Assembly: GCA_002081555.1 (NCBI GenBank)
Contig: MZNV01002371.1
Location: forward strand, 1-21,625
Direction: 5' to 3'
Length of the DNA stretch: 21,625 bases
Origin: Protostelium mycophagum
Taxonomy: Eukaryota > Evosea > Variosea > Protosteliida > Protosteliaceae
Shown here: one piece after another, positions 8,607-17,819 of the stretch
Position numbering within the stretch: position 1 is the first letter of the stretch
How the letters are laid out: each line of letters opens with the position of its first letter
The notes under the pieces: model-generated
Told to the model about the DNA's origin: nothing
Seen by the model: only the letters and a program-made list of their open reading frames with translations
Databases searched by the model: none
Made by a program: the position numbers and the translations under genes

Positions 8607-10060
8607 TTAATAATGAAGCTTGATCAGCTCGTCTGAAACAGCTGCCGGTGTCAGAACGCCGAGTTCTGTGAATAACAAGGTGATGTAAGATGGCGAGGTG
8701 TAGTCCTGGGCGGGGTTCTCCATCTGAGAAGGGTCAACTTTTTTCCCGCCAAAAAAATACCTTGATGGTGGAGGAAGTGTTGGGTCTGGAGGATTCGTGT
8801 ACTGGGGGGGTGTCGTCATAAGTCCTGGAAATTTCAGCGGAATTCCCATCATCTCTTGAACTACCTTTTTAAATTTAAAACATACCTTTTTGATTCTTTT
8901 GTCATCTTGTTGATGTCCTTCTGATTCAACGGGTATAATCTCATGAATTTAAAACTCTCAGCAGCAACATAAAACGGCTTTCCACAGGCCTTTGCAATGA
9001 TGGACACTTGGTATGTACCCACCTATACCTCTTTATTTTTGTGAAATGAAGATGTCTCACCTTGTTGATGATCCCACCATTCTCCACGATGCCTTCTGCA
9101 CCAACAAAAACCATGTCAACGGTGTCCATGATATAAGCCACCGCAGAGTCCATTACTAAAGAGACGGGCACGCCCACCTTTTAGATTCAGAATCATGGTG
9201 AATCATTTGAGCGTAATGAGAGGTGATTGTTGCTGTGAAGTATTTTATGTCCTGCTGTTGTACAGAGTCTTACAAAGCACAAATAATCAATCATAACTCT
9301 GGATATAGAGGAAACTGACCTCCTGGAGTTTGTGTGCGGCCTCCAAACCTGAGGCGCTGGGTCTTCCTTCTGTCGTGATCACAGAGAACCTCTTTCCCTC
9401 GTTCGCTGCTTGGACAAGAACGGCCCTGAACATTTAGAATAAAATGAAGAGGGAGAAAATGAGACGACTCACATAACAACTCGAGAATAGCCGTGGATTA
9501 GGACAGTCATACCATCTCTTATAAAGTTGGATGCGAGCTTACCGATACGAAGACGACTTGTCTCTGATTGTTTTACATAAAGCAAGCCCTTTTCGATCAA
9601 TTTCTTTTTGCAGTCGTCGAAATTCTAAGATGATCAGAGGAGATATGATTGTTCTAACATCAGTAATGCATACAGGATAATCACCAGACGTTCTGATCAC
9701 AAAACGAGTAAAGAGATCGCAGCCAGAGGCGACAGATAAGGCATCGCTGTAATCTTTGATGATATCAGAAGCGCTCTTTAATTCCTTCTCTAACTGCATC
9801 ATGGTTTGAGCTAAGTTCAAGGTCAGATTGGTCATTTGTTAAAAGGTTTCACCTTGACTGACACGGATGACTTCTGTGAGTGCACCAACCGCTCCGACAG
9901 CAGCAGCCATGTTCATATCCTTCTCCAGAAACTGCATAAAGACGTCAAAAACTGTGCTTGTCAGTGAATGGACGTGAGTGATCAAGTTACTACCCCAAGC
10001 GAAAGGGTGCTCAGAGGCGCTTGCATCGGAGAAGACAACACTTGTGCTGCCCAAAGACAT
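8607..10060 (-). CDS. EIF2B1: eIF2B subunit alpha
   Basis: This is the alpha regulatory subunit of eIF2B, the guanine-exchange factor for eIF2, which senses phosphorylated eIF2-alpha. Exons 9853-10060, 9674-9810, 9473-9624, 9320-9425, 9061-9177, 8886-9022, 8761-8824 and 8607-8723 give 345 residues; human has 305. Matching segments: [94 protein letters not shown] and AVSDELIKL at the C-terminus. The N-terminus is about 30 residues longer than human; a 42-nt in-frame segment (9952-9993, GTAGTA...CACAG) could be an optional intron, giving 331 residues. An apparent in-frame TAA near 9839 falls inside a 42-nt intron, and its removal restores family length. An exon near 8761 was recovered only by splice phase. 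Confidence 0.94.
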
Positions 10061-10263
10061 GGCGAGATTAAAAATTAAAAATCAGAGATCACATCAGATC
10101 AGAACGTTGCAAGGCTATGCGACCACCTCCATTTTTTCCATAGACAGAAACCACAAACACAAACAAAGGTAAAGAGATGTTTCTGTGTTGATCTCCTGAA
10201 AATGATTGATTGTCCATAGATCAAACATCATCCTACAACAAAAATACGAAAAACCAGACATAA

Positions 10264-10614
10264 ATGTTTCATAGAAGTGCTCCAATCAAACAAACGAGAT
10301 CTCAACCACCAAAGGTCAGTGTTGATCTAAACAAAACTTGCATCTAAATAATGCAGGCACCCGCAGACGAATCCAAAAAGAAGAAACACTTCTGTGCTCA
10401 GTGTGGTAACTCCCCTGTAAGTTTTAAAAGAGGAACGGTTTCCAAAATAACAAAAGCAAGACGTGACTGACGAAGAGAGGTCAAATCGAAGTGTTCAGAT
10501 TGCACCAATTGTTACTACTGCGATGCCACTTGCCAACAGCGAAATTGGACAACTCATCGGCCTCTTTGTCACGCTTTGAGTCTTGTACAGAACCCAACAG
10601 AAGAATCCAAATGA
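10264..10614 (+). CDS. Stand-alone MYND zinc-finger protein, 81 residues
   Basis: Three exons (10264-10314, 10357-10416, 10480-10614; introns 42 and 63 nt) encode 81 residues. Nearly all of the protein after a basic N-terminus is one MYND finger: CAQCGNSP, then KCSDCTNCYYCDATCQQRNW, HRPLC. This fits C-x2-C...C-x2-C...C-x3-C-x7-H-x3-C, with one extra Cys. MYND fingers bind zinc and short Pro-rich peptides and mediate protein contacts, often in transcriptional repressors. No second domain is present, so this is probably an adaptor or inhibitor. It runs tail-to-tail with the gene at 10669-11018, 54 nt apart. A CATAAA starts directly after the stop. The ATG chosen is the only one that keeps frame across the first intron. 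Confidence 0.85.
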
Positions 10615-10668
10615 CATAAAATGATGTTTATTTTTATTTGTACAAATTTATTTATAATCTATCATTGT

Positions 10669-11018
10669 TCAGACCATCGCGTCTCCTAAGGTCATCTGTG
10701 TGAGAGAATTTCTTCTATAGATAATCCAAGGCGGGGTCCTCCTCTTGCTTTCCTCCTTGTGAAAGACTTTCAGATGCCGCAGAATGCTTCTCTTGAGTTC
10801 CTCCTTCTACATGTCAATAAGGTGTCATCAATGGCACGTGTCACCTGTCTCTCGAACTCAAGCACGATGTACTGAGCTTCTACCACTTGTCTCTCCCACT
10901 CTAAATCTATCATCTCTTGTGCGAGATCGAAGCCGACCTCTTCGTCCATCATGTCGTCATATTCGTATTCATTGGTGCTATTGTCGCAGATGAAGGATTT
11001 GAAATCGTCGGTGTTCAT
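10669..11018 (-). CDS. Unknown small acidic helical protein
   Basis: Two exons (10845-11018, 10669-10806) flank a 38-nt GT-AG intron and encode 103 residues. The first half is very acidic (EYEYDDMMDEEVGFD) and runs into a predicted amphipathic helix in which a short unit recurs (LEWERQVVEAQ, then LEFERQ and KEELKR). The second half is basic (HKEESKRRTPPW). No family is recognised. If the intron were not removed, the first exon would read through to a stop at 10770; splicing instead continues a well-behaved frame with charged helical content. A minus-strand AATAAA lies 17 nt after the stop. The shape suggests a small subunit or binding protein. Confidence 0.65.
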
Positions 11019-11313
11019 GCTACGAATGGAAGTTGTTCAATTATGCTATTTGTTGATGCACTTCCACCTCCCATTCCGGCGGATCACCCCTGGACGCAGC
11101 TTCCAAGACGAAAAGTCAACTTGTGGTGAGAGCGAAGGTCGAGATATATATTTTATATGATTGATGAGAGGCGGTCGACAACCTCCTCCTTCCATCGAAG
11201 GTGCCCAATGTCGTTTGTAGAGAGAAGTCAGTCGGGGTTCAGAAAATCCGGAGGTTGATGCCAAAGCTCTCAAACACTTTCACATCCGGACCAACCAGAC
11301 ACCCGCAACACAC
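11019..11313. promoter_or_regulatory. Shared upstream region of two divergent genes
   Basis: This 295-nt stretch lies between the starts of the minus gene at 11018 and the bHLH gene at 11314. An A/T-rich run ATATATATTTTATATG at about 11143-11158 could be a core promoter element. From 11221 the bHLH reading frame is open (back to a TAG that is also a possible splice acceptor), so an upstream exon of the bHLH gene could lie here. I could not connect one in phase. Confidence 0.4.
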
Positions 11314-12723
11314 ATGACAGCCGTTTTAGAATCCAATATGCTGCTCCCAGACAGCGGTTCAGATAAGAAGCGGAGGTGATTACAATATATGGTGATCTAT
11401 TGGAAATTGAGTGGTGTAGGCATCAAGTCATAGAGCAAAAAGGAAGACAGAAGATAAACGATCAGATAGCTGAGTTGAAGAACATGGTATGTGTATCATG
11501 TCCAAATTGTCAATAATTGATTGATTCCTCTCAGCTTCCCGAATGTAAATACGTGTTAACAACAAAAGCATCAATTCTGGAGTGCACAGCGTCAGCATTG
11601 AAGAGACTGCAATCATTATCGGCGTTTCTCAGCAATCAAAACAAGCAGTTGACCCGGGAAAACAAATTGTTGAAAGCAGAGATGGATCGTCTTAGAGAGG
11701 CGGGCATCTTCGTTCAACCAATAATCATGGATAATTTGGATGATCTCTCTTTTCCCTTGGAAGAGCCTCTCACTTTTGGTGATTTAGAAGTGGAAACAGA
11801 GACTCTCACCATGGGTACAACAGAGAATCCTCAAGGGAGGATGGTTGATGTTATGGCCGGTCTGGACATCCCACCTCTCAAAATGGAGACATCCATCTCC
11901 AACGTCGAAGACGATCCTTACATAGAGGACTATTTATTTTCATCCCCACTTGCGGGCAGCCCCTTCGAAGGCTCTTCACCTTCTTCTTCATCATCACCAT
12001 ATGATTCACTGTACGGAAGGGGTTCCGATCTCTCCAGTCCAGAATCTTCTGACGCCGATTTTGATCCATCTGGCTTTGTGCGCTTCACAAAGAGGAGGTT
12101 ATTGGTGAGAAATTAACAAATAATAATTTTTACTGACCTCTATAGTTTGTCTTTTTGTTCATGGTCCCTCTATTCCTCAGCCTGGACCATATATTACCAG
12201 AGGCGGAGGTCGCAGAAAACGTGGACGACGCTTACATCACGAGGGTGAGCTCTTTGTTAGACTTTCGGTTTATAGAGGTCGATAATCGGCAGAGCCGACA
12301 AATCATGAAAAAATTCTATATCCACGGCTTGTGTGATGCCTTTTCTTCTTTAAAACAGCTACTCTAAACCCCAGAAATAAAACATTCGCTTTTCACAAAT
12401 ACACCTTCTGGTTTGTCTTTCTGATTCTCATGCAGGCACTGCGTGGTATCTCTTCGTCTGTGGCGGGGGGCTTCACCATCCACGATATATGGGATATATT
12501 TAGACTCCTGTGGTTCACTGTTGGTGGCGGGATGGGCGCTTACTGGACCTTCAACACGATACTCTGGGCGAATAAATTATCCGAAGAATACAGCTACAGA
12601 GAGGAGCCAAAGAAGGGAGAGAAGGCGGCCGTAAAGAGGACTGTAAGGTCTGTGAAGTCGCCGATGAGGAACGGGATCAAGTTGAAACCAGCAGCTGTAC
12701 AGATAAAGACTGAACTCTCGTAA
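11314..12723 (+). CDS. Membrane-anchored bHLH-leucine-zipper protein, SREBP-like layout
   Basis: Exons 11314-11375, 11420-11486, 11535-12104, 12146-12244 and 12436-12723 give 361 residues. A basic region KKRRHQVIEQKGRQKIND starts near residue 18; His22, Glu26 and Arg30 are the class B set that reads CACGTG. Then come helix-loop-helix (LPECK...TTKASILECTASALKRLQ), a zipper to about residue 103, an acidic/Ser-rich linker, and basic residues TKRR directly before a hydrophobic segment FVFLFMVPLFLSL (234-246). A short polar loop contains RALR across a splice junction, which fits the S1P pattern R-x-hydrophobic-x. A second hydrophobic segment (about 290-311) and a basic tail follow. This is the SREBP order, but the SREBP hallmark Tyr is Gly29 here, and the large SCAP-binding tail is absent. 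An alternative end at 12367 would give a single-pass protein. bHLH-LZ is secure; the two-pass model is moderate. Confidence 0.7.
12376..12381 (+). terminator. Possible intronic poly(A) signal in the bHLH gene
   Basis: Reading on from the exon ending at 12244 without splicing reaches TAA at 12365-12367, and AATAAA starts 9 nt later, as in other genes here. Use of this site would produce a shorter protein lacking the second hydrophobic segment. Confidence 0.45.
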
Positions 12724-12946
12724 AATCGTCCACTTTTCGTTCTGCGCATCCCATGATGAACGGCATCCTTGTCCCTTGGAATCAGATTACAACGTGATTG
12801 ATGTGTTTGACAAAAGGGTGTTGTGATCTTTGCTCCAGCACCAGCGGCTTGTGAAAAACCATTTGATTCGGTGATTTGACAGTTTTTGAGATTTAAATCA
12901 AATGAGCTTCCCCTCCCTGACTTTGCGGAGAATGCATCTTCGATGA

Positions 12947-14213
12947 ATGTTGATGCGCAAGAGAGGAGCAAGATCCGTCGGTGGTTCGTGAGGGCTTCGA
13001 ACACCAGACCCTGGCAGAGCCGGCGACAACAACATCAATCGTGAAACACTGAGCAGAAGAGACAAACTGACCCAGCAGGTGTTTTACGAACAAATAGCTG
13101 AAGATCTGATGTAAGGAAAGATGTGTTGTTTTGCGCAGCTGAAGACTGCCATTGGGGGATCCATGTGGACCATTAGCACGACTCGATATCTCAGTTTCAA
13201 TAGCTTCTGGTGGTATTATTGTGGACAAACCAGTTGATGAATACCTAGAAGGTAGCTGTTTACAATCAAGCCAGGTGGCCAGATCGTACAAATACGCAAT
13301 ATGAAGACGAGAGATGCAAAGGTCTAATGTTCTGCCGACATCGAAGCGATTATTGGAAACTGATCCTTTTTTTGTCCTTGGATGTATCCATTTTTCATTC
13401 CTGGAGATGATGAGGTATTTATCCATTCGCTCAGTGATCCCCTTCTGCCAAGGGCTGTCGATCAGATTATATGTCACGTGGCTCTCTCTTCATGGATCAT
13501 CAACATCTGGTCACCAGAAGTCACTTCTCTTGCTTGGAGATAAATTACATTTCAGAAATGGGTTGTGATACGTATTAAAATCGCACATTTCTGTGATGTA
13601 ATTTATCTCAGGAATGTTTGGCTGGTATCAAAATTGGTCTGGCAATCACAAAAATAATTTGCGAACAAGAACAGAGAATTACAACAGACTCCAACTCAAA
13701 TCTCTCCACTTTATGCTGGAAGGAATATACCTCTGGGGTCTTTGGCTTCTGAGGAAGATGGCACCCCAAAACTACCAGCCCTCCCAGGCGCAGAAACATT
13801 CCTGCCAGGAAATGTCCCAACACCAGGAGATACCTCAGTTTCCCCAACAGAGCCGAGTCCCCAGCATGTTCCAGACTTTTTTATCCAACACACAAGACCA
13901 GAAGAAAGCTGAGTTTGTCCTCTACTACTGTGCCCGCGAGGTGGAGATGTTCCTCGATCAGAATGCCGCTTTGTTCAAGAGAGGAATGAGATCTAAGATG
14001 CAGTCGCTAGCTTGTTGGAGCGAAGTTGATATCCTACATAGACTCCAAATAGAGGCTGAGATAGCGGATGGCACCGATCACAACACCGCTCTGATGAAGA
14101 GACAGATAGAGACCCTCCTGCAGGCAAGTTATAATATAATTCACAATGAATCGCCAAACTGATAGACGAAGCATATGATGGCGGACTTGAAGAACACAAA
14201 CTCAATAAAATAA
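12947..14213 (+). CDS. Unknown protein, weak RTP801/REDD resemblance
   Basis: Eight exons (12947-12987, 13018-13110, 13145-13251, 13407-13519, 13556-13636, 13670-13867, 13905-14123, 14166-14213) join to 299 residues; each junction keeps a coding-looking frame and removes stops. Introns are 30, 34, 155, 36, 33, 37 and 42 nt, the last being GC-AG. The N-terminal part reads QQVFYEQIAEDLILPLGDPC followed by GPLARLDISVSI. The pattern of a helix, then D/E-PCG, then a beta strand, with SDPLLP further on, recalls the EPCG and DPSLVP motifs of DDIT4/REDD mTORC1 inhibitors. This is suggestive only, because the intervening spacing is longer. Next is a Pro/Thr-rich linker (residues about 145-210), then a helical C-terminus (FVLYYCAREVEMFLDQNAAL ... 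MKRQIETLLQ). A 194-codon minus frame at 12893-13477 competes but shows no family traits. Exon choices are my inference. Confidence 0.55.
14124..14165 (+). other. Candidate GC-AG intron
   Basis: The donor CAG/GCAAGT matches the U1-complementary consensus except for the T-to-C change, and the acceptor CTGATAG lies 42 nt from the donor, in the usual size class here. Splicing continues the frame with TKHMMADLKNTNSIK; not splicing ends it after ASYNIIHNESPN. Confidence 0.45.
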
Positions 14214-14227
14214 TAAAATAATAAAAT
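14204..14227 (+). repeat. Three tandem AATAAAAT units
   Basis: An 8-bp unit repeated three times spans the stop codon of the gene ending at 14213 and supplies three AATAAA signals in a row. It most likely works as the poly(A) region of that gene. Confidence 0.75.
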
Positions 14228-14279
14228 CTAAGAAATCCTCAAAGTCGTCTTTAGTTTTACAAAACCAGTGATGGTTCTC

Positions 14280-14885
14280 TCATTCACGTCTAGAGGCAGA
14301 GGGTCTCTTCTCGCCCAAAAAGAAGGAAATAACATAAAGAATTCCTGCAAACGCCATGACAGCCCCTCCGATCACTGTGGGCTTCAGAATCGGCCTTCCA
14401 TGAGAAGATGCCAAGCATACCTGATGGTGGCTCAAAAAAGGCAATGACCGACAACCCCATCAGTATGACTCCACCGATGAGATATGAGAAATGAAACAAG
14501 AGGAGTAATGGCCCCAACTTTCTGTCGAAAATGAGGGTTGTTATAAGATATATAATTTATAATGCTCACTTCACTGGCCACATGAACGGGATCAAAATGA
14601 AACCAATCACTTCTAAATATATTCCTTTCCACAGAGTAGGATAAGTATAGAAGAATACATCGATCCCGCCAAGAATATACACTGATGATGTCACTTAATT
14701 ATTATATCAGATTATAAATACATAAACAGGCAGCAAGCGCCATTCTAGAGGCCCATACATTCACAGCTGTGTGTACCATTGCGGTTGAGGCCAAAGTTCT
14801 GGTCAATGGCGGAAAGATCTGTCCTGTTGTCAAAAGAAAACTCGGATTCGCAAAGATCTTACGCACGTCTCATTTTTGTGATCAT
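14280..14885 (-). CDS. Unknown small membrane protein with about four helices
   Basis: Exons 14867-14885, 14722-14823, 14570-14681, 14421-14521 and 14280-14374 give 142 residues, with introns of 43, 40, 48 and 46 nt. Hydrophobic helices appear at about 33-52 (MALAACLLYILGGIDVFFY), 63-76 (LEVIGFILIPFMW), 80-107 (LGPLLLLFHFSYLI then GGVILMGLSVIAFF), and 112-131 (VIGGAVMAFAGILYVISFFL), followed by a basic C-terminus EKRPSASRRE that is probably cytosolic. No family is recognised with confidence; size and topology resemble small TMEM proteins, including some ciliary ones, but no signature supports a name. The first exon is only 19 nt and was chosen because its donor restores phase. The gene is divergent from the TPR-SET gene, with just 19 nt between start codons. 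Confidence 0.7.
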
Positions 14886-14904
14886 CCTTGGTTGATTGGT
14901 CAGG

Positions 14905-17623
14905 ATGATGAACCAACTCCAAGCTCTTTATGATCAGATACCTCCTCAATACCGTCATCAAGCTGCATCACTGCTTGAGAAGGGAGATTTCGAGGGACTT
15001 ATATCACTGTTAACACCACAAAACAACCCAAAATCTGCTGTCGTCCAAGAATATGAATCTGCAGAGGAGTTGACAGATCAGATTGATGCTGCACTAAAGA
15101 GATTCGAGATTGAAAAGAAGCAGAAGCCTTGTCCTATCCCTCAATATCCTGCCCATGCTGTGATCGAAGCGTGGGAGAGAAATCGTGAAGACAATAATAG
15201 AACGCAGGACGGTGCAGTAATTCACAAGACCTTTTGTGGAACCAATGATGTCTTTTCCACAAAAGATCTGAAAGACCTCAGTAGGAGTAAGTTTACTGAT
15301 GATTTCTCGAATATTGTTAAGGATCTGTGATGATGCCACGTTTCTCAACTAACGCAGTCACCCTTGACCAGATGATGATGCGGAAGGTTCATAGAGGTTC
15401 ATATCTCTTGTGCAGAACAGCCACTTTACCCACGTCATTCATTGGTATCACAATGGCTGTTGTCGACCCTCAAGGCAAAGCCATCACCATGAGCATCTAT
15501 AACTACCCCATCCTCCCCATCTCACATGGCCGACCGACCTCAAAAGACTACGACAGCGTGTTTCCGCTCGGAACGATCCTCGCCATCAAAGAACCCCATT
15601 GTAAGAATGCAACTCAAGGTGACAGCCCTCTGCTCAGAGTGGATTCGCCCACAGACATCGTGATCGTGGGTCGAGATGATCCGATATTGGAAGGCGTAAA
15701 GTGGAAGGACATAGGTCGCAAAGAGTGGAAGCCGAAATGGGATGAGAGGTCTGCACAACAATGCAAAGACTCTGGCAATAAGGTATATCTACAACTGTAC
15801 ATTACACCATATAATCAAAGGAATTGCACTCAGATATTTCAGAATTTTGTGACCAAGAACTACATCGGAGCAAATAGAGATTACACTGTTGCTATAAATA
15901 GATACGGGATCACGAGAGACACACTGCTGCACTTGTTGAATAGATCAGAGGTGAATGTTAGATTGGAACGCTACAATGCTGCAGTTCGTGATGCTCAAGG
16001 GGTCATCGATCTCATCGCGAAGCTGACGTCATCCTCTGATGTGGACGATCAAGATGTGGGATATTTACACAAGGCCATGTTCAGAAAAGCAAAGGGACTT
16101 TATTTCCTCAAGCGGTGGTCAGAGTCACGTGACTTGTTCTTGGAACTAGATGGGAAGGTGCCCGAGACAAAGGAATGGCGGGAAAAACTGGAGCAGCGGG
16201 TTGTAGAGGAGACAACAGGGCAATTCAATATCTCAAAAATGTTCAAAGATTCCAACCGAATCCCGAATGCCAGACTCGATGTCGCCGATTACGTCGGTCA
16301 CGTGACTGTACAGAATTTACCCGGGGTGGGTGGGGGCAGAGGGGTGGTGGCCACGGAAGATATCGAACCCGGACAACTCATCATGTCGACGAAGGCCTTC
16401 TCGATCGTCTACAACGAGGATCTCCCACCGGCATATGAAGTCATCAGTCTCAACCTCATGACGAGACGGATGGACAAGAAGACATCTTACTTTTTACGTC
16501 AAGACATCTCATACAAGCTGTTCGACCAACCTGAGAATATTCCCAGAGTTTGCAATCTGTACGCGGGGCCGTCGACAAAAGAGTGTACATATTCCTTTGA
16601 CAAGGAGGGGTTTAAGGGTGAGTTTGAGGCAGGGAAGGACTACATCGACACAAACAAGATCAACCAAGTCTGTACATTCAACTCGTTCGGACCAATGCAG
16701 GTGAAGAGAATGTCACCCGGTAGTGAGCCGAAGACTGTCCTAGACGACCTGCCGAGTGCTCTTTTTGACCGACCTAGCCTGATAAACCATTCCTGCATCT
16801 ACAATGCAGTTTGGGTGAACAGATATAAACATTTCAACTCTCTGACAGATTTAGGTTTGTCTCGGGGATGTGCAGATGATCAGGGCGATCAGGAGAATTA
16901 AGAAGGGGGAGGAGGTCACTTTATCGTATGTGAGCGAAGAGACATATAATGAAAGAAAGAAAAGGCTGGAAAAGTTCTTGGAACCACAGATCTGCAGTTG
17001 TTTGTTATGCCAGGAAGAGCAGTCAGACGGTCAGAAGAAGAATGCCGATCGGACCAAGATCTCTCATCAAACAGAAGACTTTCATTACGGAAAGATCACG
17101 GAAAGATCATCGAAGAATCAGGTGAACACCGCCATCACATCTGTCCAGAAACACCTTCGTTTATTATCACAAACCTTTGGGCCGCAACGCACTTTCAAGC
17201 CGGAGGTATCAGAACCGCACCTTAGACTCGGGTCTTTGTACAGCGTAATCTCTCGAAATTCCGCTGAAAACTCCAAATTAGCCGCGGAGAATACCCTGAA
17301 ATCCCTGATCTACGACGGTGTAGAGGTGAACCAAGATGCACAAGGTGATGAGATCCCCATCAAGAATGTGTCATTATGGCACCATCGCAAGGCAATATCT
17401 TCCATGGTGCAACTATCCGGTATCTACAACAGAATGGGAGAGGCGGGAAAATCTAGGGGGTGAGTGGGATCTACAATCAACCTTGACTTTGTGGGTACTG
17501 ATGTGTTGTAGATGGCTGAGAGCTGCGGAATGGTCATGCAACATCATATTTGGTGGTGGAAGAGAATTATTCTCAGATCTTTATGGTGACGTCATCAAAA
17601 GCTTTGGCTTGCCTCTTCAATAA
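14905..17623 (+). CDS. TPR-SET protein, SMYD-like without MYND finger
   Basis: Four exons (14905-15286, 15358-16814, 16855-17459, 17512-17623; introns 71, 40 and 52 nt) give 851 residues. A putative lysine methyltransferase. The N-terminal third has no clear domain. A TPR-like helical region lies near 330-390 (YNAAVRDAQGVIDLI ... FRKAKGLYFLKRWSESRDLF). The SET domain begins at about 450 (GGGRGVVATEDIEPGQLIM) and contains the catalytic INHSCIYNAVW near 601, GDVQMIRAIRRIKKGEEVTL followed by SYV near 620-640, and a post-SET Cys cluster CSCLLC near 659. This layout matches SMYD/TPR-SET proteins, but no MYND Cys/His array interrupts the SET domain. The C-terminus is helical. Two long frames meeting near 15330 are one gene, joined by an intron with a perfect GTAAGT donor. 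The stop TAA lies inside AATAAA. Confidence 0.88.
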
Positions 17624-17624
17624 A
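17619..17624 (+). terminator. Poly(A) signal overlapping a stop codon
   Basis: The final Gln codon, the TAA stop and the next base form AATAAA, as in the gene ending at 6025. Confidence 0.55.
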
Positions 17625-17819
17625 ACGAAAGCAATTTCTTACATCTGCTTGACTCATTCAAGGATTCAGAAGACTCGAGGGTAATCTTACCGTGCACCAT
17701 CCCTCAACTCTGTCAATACGTTGAAAATTTATGTTTTTTTGCAAAGAATGTAGCTGTAAAGCAAGAGAACTTTCGTGCAAACCGAGCTCGGTGATACCAG
17801 CCATCGCCTGATCATTGCG

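Noticed and set aside
9839-9844. In-frame TAA in eIF2B-alpha as a sign of pseudogenisation
   Set aside because: The stop lies in a 42-nt GT-AG intron (9811-9852). Removing it restores the family length and spacing.
12382-12435. Trans-splice acceptor starting an operon-like downstream gene
   Set aside because: The ATG at 12430 would lie upstream of the acceptor and be removed. Ordinary splicing from 12244 explains the site more simply.
12893-13477. A 194-codon minus-strand frame
   Set aside because: It shows no domain, its composition is Ser/His/Arg-rich without structure, and the + strand holds better coding segments joined by short introns across the same bases.
15327-15360. Two separate genes meeting near 15330
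   Set aside because: A perfect GTAAGT donor at 15287 and the acceptor at 15357 join the two frames in phase into one TPR-SET protein.
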